Positions 58,249-64,000 of a stretch of DNA of 64,000 nt are shown here, piece by piece. The notes beneath the pieces are model-generated. The model ran no database searches and was not told the DNA's origin. It worked only from the letters and a program-made list of their open reading frames with translations. Position 1 is the first letter of the stretch; each line of letters opens with the position of its first letter. Source of the stretch: Croceibacterium_A sp044506885 (GTDB taxonomy: Bacteria > Pseudomonadota > Alphaproteobacteria > Sphingomonadales > Sphingomonadaceae); NCBI GenBank assembly GCA_044506885.1, contig JBIQKC010000010.1, positions 13,149 to 77,148 on the forward strand, given 5' to 3'. The position numbers and the translations under genes were made by a program.

Positions 58249-59346
58249 ATGATCTATCTCGACAACCAGGCCACGACCCCGCTTGCGCCAGAGGCGCGGG
58301 AGGCGATGCTGCGCTGGCTGGGCGGGCCGGACAGCGACGGGTTCGGCAATCCGCATTCCTCGCACCGCATGGGGCGGCAGGCGGCGGCGGCGGTCGAACT
58401 GGCGCGTGAGCAGGTCGCGGCGCTGTTTCCGCCGGGCGGCGCGGTGGTGTTCACCGGCAGCGCCACCGAGGCGCTCAACCTTGCGCTGCGCGGCAGCGAG
58501 CCGGCGCGCGCCGGGCGGCCGGTGGCGGTGAGCGCGATCGAGCATTCGGCGGTGCTCAACACCGCGCTCGACCTGCCGGGCGACACCACGATCCTGCCGG
58601 TGGATGCGGACGGGCTGGTCGATCCGCAAGTCGCCTTTCCCGAAGGTGTCGGGATCGTCTCGGTGATGCACATCAACAACGAGATCGGCACGGTCCAGCC
58701 GGTCGCGGCGCTTTGCGAGCGCGCCAGGGCGGCCGGCGCGCTGTTCGTGTGCGATGCGGTCCAGGCTGCCGGGCGCACGCCGATCGCCGATGCCGATCTG
58801 ATCGCGATCGCCGGGCACAAGTTCTACGGCCCCAAAGGCGCCGGCGCGCTGTGGGTGCGGGACGGGGTGGAGCTTGCCCCATACCTGACCGGCGGCGGGC
58901 AGGAGCACGGCTTGCGCTCGGGCACGCTCAGCCCGGCCTTGTGCGCGGGGCTCGGCGCTGCGGCAGAACTGGCGCTGGCGCGAATGGATGAGGACAATGC
59001 GCATGTCGCCGCGCTGTGGGACCGGGGGCGGGAGCTGTTCGCCGGATGGGAGCTGAACGGCAGCGGCACGCACCGCTACAAGGGCAACCTCAACCTGCGG
59101 CGAGCCGAAGAGCATGGGGGCCTGGATGCGGCGCGGCTGATGTCCGATGCGCGGGCGGTGATGTTCTCCGCCGGTTCGGCCTGCGCCAGCGAATCGGGCA
59201 AGCCAAGCCGGGTGCTGCAAGCCATCGGGCTTTCGCCGCGCGATGCGCGCGCCTCGATCCGCATCGGACTGGGGCGCTACACGACGATGGACGAGCTTGA
59301 AGAGGCGGCCGCGATCATTCAGTATGCTGCGGCGCAGCAAGGGTAA
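58249..59346 (+). CDS. cysteine desulfurase (second copy, IscS/NifS-like)
   Basis: A 365-residue PLP enzyme: IYLDNQATTPLAPEAREAML, GFGNPHSSHRMGR, the PLP-lysine in AIAGHKFYGPKGAGALWV and the catalytic cysteine in MFSAGSACASESGKPSRVL. Starts at ATG 58249; an upstream frame to 58183 is unlikely. It precedes the ferredoxin whose Shine-Dalgarno is embedded in its last codons. Likely supplies sulfur for iron-sulfur clusters. Confidence 0.93.
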   Translation: MIYLDNQATTPLAPEAREAMLRWLGGPDSDGFGNPHSSHRMGRQAAAAVELAREQVAALFPPGGAVVFTGSATEALNLALRGSEPARAGRPVAVSAIEHSAVLNTALDLPGDTTILPVDADGLVDPQVAFPEGVGIVSVMHINNEIGTVQPVAALCERARAAGALFVCDAVQAAGRTPIADADLIAIAGHKFYGPKGAGALWVRDGVELAPYLTGGGQEHGLRSGTLSPALCAGLGAAAELALARMDEDNAHVAALWDRGRELFAGWELNGSGTHRYKGNLNLRRAEEHGGLDAARLMSDARAVMFSAGSACASESGKPSRVLQAIGLSPRDARASIRIGLGRYTTMDELEEAAAIIQYAAAQQG

Positions 59347-59351
59347 CGGCG

Positions 59352-59681
59352 ATTCAAGTCAGCTTCATTACGCGCGAGGGCGAAAAGGTGGCGGTTTCCG
59401 CCGACCCCGGCGCGCGCCTGCTCGAAGTCGCGCAGGCGGCCGGAATGCCGCTGGAGGGGACGTGCGAAGGCCAGATGGCCTGCTCCACCTGCCACGTGAT
59501 CGTCGCGCCCGAATGGTTCGAACTGCTGCCGGCGGCGGTGGAGGATGAGGAAGACATGCTCGATCTCGCCACCGGCGCCTGCCGCACCAGCCGCCTGTCG
59601 TGCCAGATCGAGCTGACCGAGGCGCTCGACGGGCTCGAAGTGCGGATACCGGCGGACAGCCGCAACATGCAGGTGCGCTGA
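59352..59681 (+). CDS. fdx: 2Fe-2S ferredoxin (adrenodoxin type) with probable ATT start
   Basis: The ferredoxin core has GTCEGQMACSTCHVIVAP (C-x5-C-x2-C) and the fourth Cys in RLSCQIELTEA, as in the ISC-type ferredoxin. Its first beta-strand IQVSFITREGEKVAVS requires translation from 59352, but that codon is ATT. Between the in-frame stop (59298-59300) and GTG 59388 there is no ATG, GTG, TTG or CTG. AAGGG at 59339-59343 lies 8 nt ahead of ATT 59352, the right distance for an initiator. Starting at GTG 59388 instead would lose 12 residues including strand 1. About 109 residues from ATT. Confidence 0.8.
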   Translation: MQVSFITREGEKVAVSADPGARLLEVAQAAGMPLEGTCEGQMACSTCHVIVAPEWFELLPAAVEDEEDMLDLATGACRTSRLSCQIELTEALDGLEVRIPADSRNMQVR

Positions 59682-59694
59682 CGAAAGGATCCCC

Positions 59695-61545
59695 ATGCGA
59701 ATTGTCATAGCCCTCGCTCTGGCCGCCGCCGCGCTTTCGCCCGCTGTCGTCGCGCCCGTGGCGCAGGCGCAGGCGCAGACGCAGGCGGGCCCGGCGGCTG
59801 CCGCCGACAACGAACGCCTCCACGCCTGGTTCGAGGAGAAGTACGAGGAGGGCCTGCAATTCAGCCCGCTCGAACTGACCTCGCTCGGCCGCCGGGACCG
59901 CTATGGCGAGCTGGACGACTTTTCCGACGAAGGCGCGGCGCGCGTGCTCGCCTGGCGGCGCGCCACGGTGGAGGAACTGGAGCGCGCGTTCGACTACGCC
60001 GCGCTCGATGCCAGGGACCGGCTCGCCTACGACCTGTGGAAGTACGAATACGAAAGCGCCGCCGAAGCGGCCCGCTGGCGCGGCAACACCTACGTCCTGT
60101 CGCAGATGCAGGGCATGCACACCTCGCTGCCTTCGCTGATGATCGCGATCCACCGGGTCGAAACCGCGCAGGACATGAAGGACTACATTGCCCGCGTCGG
60201 CCAGTTCGACCGCGCGCTGGGGCAGATCGTGGACCGCGCCAGCGCCAATGCCGCGCGCGGCGTGCGCCCGCCCTATTTCGCCTACGATTTCGTCATCGCC
60301 GAATCGCGCAAGCTGATCGACGGCGCGCCGTTCACCGACGGACCGGACACCGCGCTGTGGCAGGACGGCAAGGGCAAGATCGCCGCGCTTGTCGAGGCGG
60401 GCGCGATCGACGAGGCGGAGGCGGAAAGCCTGCGCGGCGAACTGGAGGCGGCGCTGCGCGCGTCCTACCTGCCGGGGTACGAGAAGGTCATCGCCTTCAT
60501 GGAGGGCGACAAGGCCAATGCGCCGAGCGAGGCGACCGGCGTCGGCGGCCAGCCCGATGGGGCGGAATACTACGCCAGCATGTTGCGGCTCAGCACCACC
60601 ACCGATCTCACCGCCGACCGGATCCACCAGATCGGCCTCGACGACATCCGCCGCCTGCGCGGGGAAATGGAGGCGATCCGGCAAAAGGTCGGCTTCGAAG
60701 GCGATCTGGCCGCGTTCTTCGACCACATCCGCGACGGCGATTTCAACTACTACCCCGCGGGCGACGAGGGAGCGCAGGCCTATATCGACGACGCCAAGGC
60801 GGCCATCGACACCATCGAGGCGCAGCTTCCGGCCTATTTCGGCCTGCTGCCCAAGGCGGGGCTGGAAGTGCGCCGCGTCGAACCGTTCCGCGAGCAGGAC
60901 GGCGGCGCGCAGCACTATCGCCCTGGCACGCCCGACGGCTCGCGGCCGGGCATCTACTACGCCCACCTGTCCGACATGCGGGCGATGCCGAAGAACATGC
61001 TGGAAGTGATCGCCTATCACGAGGCGCTGCCCGGCCATCATATGCAGATCTCCATCGCGCAGGAACTGACCGGCGTGCCCACCTTCCAGACGCAGGCCGG
61101 CTATACCGCCTATGCCGAAGGCTGGGGCCTCTATGCGGAGCGGCTTGCCAGCGAGATGCCCGGCACGTTCACCGATCCCTATTCGGACTTCGGCCGGCTG
61201 ACCTCGGAAATGTGGCGCGCGGTGCGGCTGGTGCTCGACACCGGCCTCCACGCCAGGGGCTGGACCGAAGAGCAGGCCATCGCCTTCTTCGCCGAGAACG
61301 CCCCGCTATCGCCCGAAACGATCCGCAACGAAGTGCGCCGCTACATCGTCATTCCGGGGCAGGCGACTAGCTACAAGATCGGCATGAACCGCATCCTCGA
61401 ACTGCGCGCGGAGGCGGAGAAGGAACTGGGCGACGCCTTCGACATCCGCGCTTTCCACGACGCGGTGCTGGGCGGCGGTTCGCTGCCGCTGAGCCTGCTG
61501 GAACGCCGAGTGCGGGAATGGGTGGCGGAGCGGAAGGGTGGGTAG
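59695..61545 (+). CDS. DUF885 family exported peptidase-like protein (second copy)
   Basis: A 616-residue protein with a signal peptide (ALALAAAALSPAVVAPVAQAQ). The zinc motif is VIAYHEALPGHHMQ (His442, Glu443, His448) followed by YAEGWGLYAERLASEMPG. It is a paralogue of the gene at 52602 with the same length and motif order, but here the leader is an ordinary signal peptide rather than a lipoprotein leader. Likely periplasmic; peptidase activity is inference from fold. Confidence 0.87.
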   Translation: MRIVIALALAAAALSPAVVAPVAQAQAQTQAGPAAAADNERLHAWFEEKYEEGLQFSPLELTSLGRRDRYGELDDFSDEGAARVLAWRRATVEELERAFDYAALDARDRLAYDLWKYEYESAAEAARWRGNTYVLSQMQGMHTSLPSLMIAIHRVETAQDMKDYIARVGQFDRALGQIVDRASANAARGVRPPYFAYDFVIAESRKLIDGAPFTDGPDTALWQDGKGKIAALVEAGAIDEAEAESLRGELEAALRASYLPGYEKVIAFMEGDKANAPSEATGVGGQPDGAEYYASMLRLSTTTDLTADRIHQIGLDDIRRLRGEMEAIRQKVGFEGDLAAFFDHIRDGDFNYYPAGDEGAQAYIDDAKAAIDTIEAQLPAYFGLLPKAGLEVRRVEPFREQDGGAQHYRPGTPDGSRPGIYYAHLSDMRAMPKNMLEVIAYHEALPGHHMQISIAQELTGVPTFQTQAGYTAYAEGWGLYAERLASEMPGTFTDPYSDFGRLTSEMWRAVRLVLDTGLHARGWTEEQAIAFFAENAPLSPETIRNEVRRYIVIPGQATSYKIGMNRILELRAEAEKELGDAFDIRAFHDAVLGGGSLPLSLLERRVREWVAERKGG

Positions 61546-61557
61546 CTACGGTTCCGG

Positions 61558-61587
61558 CCGCCTCCCCGCGTTCATTCGGGGAGGCGG
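61558..61587. terminator. bidirectional hairpin between DUF885 and DUF4349 genes
   Basis: CCGCCTCCCCG (61558-61568) and CGGGGAGGCGG (61577-61587) form a perfect 11-bp stem with an 8-nt loop between convergent genes. There is no T tract, so termination is likely but unproven; the unit also resembles the REP palindromes elsewhere. Confidence 0.5.
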
Positions 61588-61594
61588 GGGCCGT

Positions 61595-62458
61595 TCATGC
61601 TTCGGCGGCGCCGCTGCCGAACCGGCGATTGAGGCGCTTGATACCCAACGCCCCGAGCAACAGCGGCCCCCCTACGGCCAGCATCAGGATAATCGCGGCG
61701 ACGGTGAAGCCGAGGATCGAGCCGATCGATCCGAGCGCTCCCTTGACCGGATTGAAGAAGCTTCCGCCCGGCGTGGCGGATTCGTAAGTCAAGGTCATGC
61801 GGCTGTAGGCAACACGGCCTTTTTGCTCCTCAAGCCAGCTTCGGGCCTGGTCGATCTCTTCGTTCACCTGCGCGACGCCGCGTTCGGCTTCGACCAGTTC
61901 CTGCACAGTTCCGCGCCGGGTTTGCAGGATTTCCATCAGCCGGTCACGCAGCGCGATGCGCGTGCGCAGGCGCGCTTCGGTGTCGATGATGCTCTTCGAC
62001 AGGTCTTCGCCCCGGATGTCGGCCTTGAAGGCGTCCGCGCCCGCCGCGCTGGCAGCGGCCGAGAGCTGCCCGGCGAAGCCGCGCGCCTTGTCGGCGGCGA
62101 TCGCCAGTTTCAGTTCGCCATAAATGTCGTCTTCCCCCGAGCGGCTGAGCGAGACGATCTGGCAGGTGTAGGGCCCTTGTGCTTCGCACATGTCGGCATG
62201 CTGTTGTTGCAGCGAGGCAATGGCATCGCCTGCGAGGCGGAAGCCGTAATCGAACACATAGGCCATTTTCGGAAGCGCGACCGGGATTTGCGGCCGGTCG
62301 GCCAACGGCGCCATTTCGGCGGTGGGCGGAGCGGCTTCTGTGGCGTCCGGCTCGGTCATGCCGGCGGCGATTTCGGACGAGCTCTCCTCTGCCTGCGAGC
62401 AGGCCGCGAGGGCAAGCAGACTAACGGGGACAAGCACTTTCAGGATCGAACACCGCAT
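61595..62458 (-). CDS. DUF4349 lipoprotein
   Basis: A 287-residue protein: signal peptide with lipobox (VPVSLLALAACSQ), a Ser/Glu/Pro-rich region, then a DUF4349-like domain (YVFDYGFRLAGDAIASLQQQ, DIRGEDLSKSIIDTEARLRT) containing a coiled coil (about residues 165-225), and a C-terminal membrane helix (about 248-275). Function unknown; members are thought to act at the cell envelope. The ribosome-binding AGGAGG precedes ATG 62458. Upstream are three tandem 11-bp repeats (62472-62504). Confidence 0.8.
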   Translation of the reverse strand: MRCSILKVLVPVSLLALAACSQAEESSSEIAAGMTEPDATEAAPPTAEMAPLADRPQIPVALPKMAYVFDYGFRLAGDAIASLQQQHADMCEAQGPYTCQIVSLSRSGEDDIYGELKLAIAADKARGFAGQLSAAASAAGADAFKADIRGEDLSKSIIDTEARLRTRIALRDRLMEILQTRRGTVQELVEAERGVAQVNEEIDQARSWLEEQKGRVAYSRMTLTYESATPGGSFFNPVKGALGSIGSILGFTVAAIILMLAVGGPLLLGALGIKRLNRRFGSGAAEA

Positions 62459-62471
62459 CACTCTGCCTCCT

Positions 62472-62504
62472 TTATGCCTTAGTATTGCCTTAATTACGCC
62501 ATAA
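62472..62504. repeat. three tandem 11-bp repeats upstream of the DUF4349 gene
   Basis: TTATGCCTTAG, TATTGCCTTAA and TTACGCCATAA follow each other exactly (62472-62482, 62483-62493, 62494-62504), sharing GCC(T/A)TA. They begin 14 nt upstream of the DUF4349 ATG on the minus strand. The 11-bp period equals one helical turn. Confidence 0.6.
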
Positions 62505-62635
62505 TTGAGACGCGCGCAATCGCGAAGGGCAGCGCCATGCCTATCGGTTGCGGTGCGGGGCGCTTTCAGTCGGGGGTGGGGAAAGCCCGATGTCGCGCGT
62601 TGTCGTCCCGCCGCTGGCGCTGCTAGGGGCCCTTC

Positions 62636-64000
62636 ATGCCGACCCTCGAAGACGAGACCGATCCGTTCGACGCGATCGTCGATGCGCCCTTCGACAGCGC
62701 GCTGTCCGATCGCTATCTGGTCTATGCGCTGTCCACGATCACCGCGCGCTCGCTGCCCGACCTGCGCGATGGGCTGAAACCGGTGCACCGCCGCATCCTG
62801 TGGGGCATGCGGCAGATGCGGCTCGATCCCGGCAGCGCGTTCAAGAAGTGCGCCCGCGTGACCGGCGATGTGATGGGCAAGTACCATCCGCACGGCAACC
62901 TGGCGCTCTACGATGCGTTGGTGCGCCTCGCGCAGCCGTTCACGCTGCGCTATCCGCTGGTCGAGGGGCAGGGGAACTTCGGCAATATCGACGGCGACGG
63001 CGCGGCGGCGGAGCGGTACACCGAATGCCGCCTGACGAAGACGGCGATGCAGTTGATGGAAGGGCTCGACGAAGGCACCGTCGACTTCGTCCCGACCTAC
63101 AACAACGAGGAGGAAGAGCCGGTCGTCTTCCCCGGCCTGTTCCCCAACCTCCTCGCCAACGGCGCCAGCGGCATCGCCGTGGGCATGGCCACCAGCATTC
63201 CCAGCCACAACGTCGCCGAAACGATCGACGCGGCGCTGGAGCTGATCGACAACCCGCATGTCGAGCACGCCCGGCTGATGGAGCTGTTCCACGGGCCGGA
63301 CTTCGCCACCGGCGGGCTGATCGTCGATTCCCCGGCGGCCATTTCCGCCGCCTACGAGACCGGGCGCGGCAGCTTCCGCGTGCGCGGCCGCTTCTTCGCC
63401 GCCGAGGCGAGCGACGAGGCTGATCGCGAAGCGGGGATCGAGCGGCTCGGCGGCGGGCAGTACCAGCTGGTCGTGTCGGAAGTGCCCTATGGCGTTCCCA
63501 AGGGCCGCCTGATCGAACAGATCGCCCAGCTCATCGCCGACCGCAAGCTGCCGATCCTCGAGGACGTGCGCGACGAGAGCGACGAGCACGTGCGCATCGT
63601 GCTCGCGCCCAAGAGCCGCAATGTCGATCCCGAACTGCTCAAGGAAAGCCTCTACAAGCTGACCGAGCTGGAAACGCGCTTCGGCCTCAACCTAAACGTG
63701 CTCGACCACAACCGCACGCCGATGGTCATGGGGCTGCACGAGCTGCTGTCGAACTGGGTCGCGCACCAGATCGAGATCCTCCAGCGCCGCAGCCAGCATC
63801 GCCTGCGCAAGATCGCCGACCGGCTGGAACTGGTCGAAGGCTATATCGTCGCCTTCCTCAACCTCGACCGGGTGATCGCAATCATCCGCACCGAGGATGA
63901 GCCCAAGCCCGTGATGATGGCCGAATTCGGCCTGACCGACCGGCAGGCCGAGGCGATCCTCAACATGCGGTTGCGCAGTTTGCGCAAGCTGGAGGAAATG
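62636..64000 (+). CDS. parC: DNA topoisomerase IV subunit A (partial, 3' end outside window)
   Basis: Type II topoisomerase subunit that decatenates replicated chromosomes. The visible 455 residues start MPTLEDETDPFDAIVDAPFD and contain SLPDLRDGLKPVHRRILWGM, the QRDR region GKYHPHGNLALYDALVRLAQ (residues 81-100), and the catalytic tyrosine in AAAERYTECRLT (Tyr128). The QRDR reads HGN-L where E. coli ParC has HGD-S, so the Ser80-equivalent is Leu89. The frame is open to the right edge. A distinct start 5' of 62636 is not seen. Confidence 0.95.
   Translation, partial: MPTLEDETDPFDAIVDAPFDSALSDRYLVYALSTITARSLPDLRDGLKPVHRRILWGMRQMRLDPGSAFKKCARVTGDVMGKYHPHGNLALYDALVRLAQPFTLRYPLVEGQGNFGNIDGDGAAAERYTECRLTKTAMQLMEGLDEGTVDFVPTYNNEEEEPVVFPGLFPNLLANGASGIAVGMATSIPSHNVAETIDAALELIDNPHVEHARLMELFHGPDFATGGLIVDSPAAISAAYETGRGSFRVRGRFFAAEASDEADREAGIERLGGGQYQLVVSEVPYGVPKGRLIEQIAQLIADRKLPILEDVRDESDEHVRIVLAPKSRNVDPELLKESLYKLTELETRFGLNLNVLDHNRTPMVMGLHELLSNWVAHQIEILQRRSQHRLRKIADRLELVEGYIVAFLNLDRVIAIIRTEDEPKPVMMAEFGLTDRQAEAILNMRLRSLRKLEEM

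Noticed and set aside
1..64000. tRNA, rRNA or CRISPR arrays
   Set aside because: No intergenic gap contains a cloverleaf-like sequence with conserved arms, and no regularly spaced direct repeats with spacers were found by eye.

Overview
The window is 64 kb of GC-rich, gene-dense chromosome from an alphaproteobacterium. It most likely belongs to the order Sphingomonadales (Erythrobacteraceae/Sphingomonadaceae type). This rests on a PEP-CTERM protein with the sphingomonad-style PEPATWAMMI anchor, an aa3 oxidase operon arranged coxB-ctaD-ctaB-small protein-ctaG-ctaE-DUF983-SURF1, an alphaproteobacterial Fnr with a C-x2-C-x7-C cluster motif, and several palindromic repeat types that I recall as common in sphingomonads. 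The placement is inference from gene content; I could not run a phylogeny.

Layout. 1-5.2 kb: a tightly overlapping minus-strand operon pyrE-pdxJ-acpS-lepB-AI-2E-type permease-DUF3089-ruvX (ruvX runs off the left edge). 5.3-12.2 kb: the cytochrome c oxidase operon, interrupted by a REP-like palindrome and followed by a striking 265-bp nested inverted-repeat element before DUF983 and SURF1. 12.2-19.1 kb: an ArsR/SRPBCC divergent pair with a DUF1428 remnant, thrC, a methyltransferase with a REP-like palindrome read in frame, a degenerate HAD lipoprotein, folB, and moaA-moaD-moaE. 19.2-24.9 kb: a probable Fnr-controlled membrane protein, fnr, rplU-rpmA with an attenuator-like leader, an acetyltransferase, and a TetR-controlled hydrolase/heme-barrel pair. 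25-36.3 kb: amidohydrolase, 3-hydroxyisobutyrate dehydrogenase-like enzyme, threonine ammonia-lyase, bpt (N-degron leucyltransferase), and tamA-tamB. 36.3-42.4 kb is the accessory stretch: repeat clusters, a phage-type lysozyme, a SleB-type wall hydrolase, and a PEP-CTERM gene split by an IS1595-like element of about 2.4 kb that carries three translationally coupled passenger genes. 42.7-56 kb: a large LuxR/ATPase regulator, M3 peptidase, thpR, a membrane-anchored HTH protein in a cluster ending with a PAS-GGDEF-EAL-PilZ protein, a cation transporter, a DUF885 protein, DUF3597 and TonB. 56-64 kb: alpha/beta hydrolase, two cysteine desulfurases with a 2Fe-2S ferredoxin, a second DUF885 protein, DUF4349, and parC running off the right edge.

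How things work together. Respiration (cox operon), iron-sulfur supply (two desulfurases plus ferredoxin) and an O2-sensing Fnr lie in one window, with a matching Fnr box in front of an uncharacterised membrane protein. Two repressor genes (ArsR at 12862, TetR at 24229) share an architecture: a -10-like hexamer 8 nt before the ATG and a palindrome over the start codon, suggesting leaderless autorepressed mRNAs. The ferredoxin has no ATG, GTG, TTG or CTG start that preserves its first beta-strand, but a well-spaced Shine-Dalgarno points to an ATT start codon. I see no tRNA, rRNA or CRISPR array.
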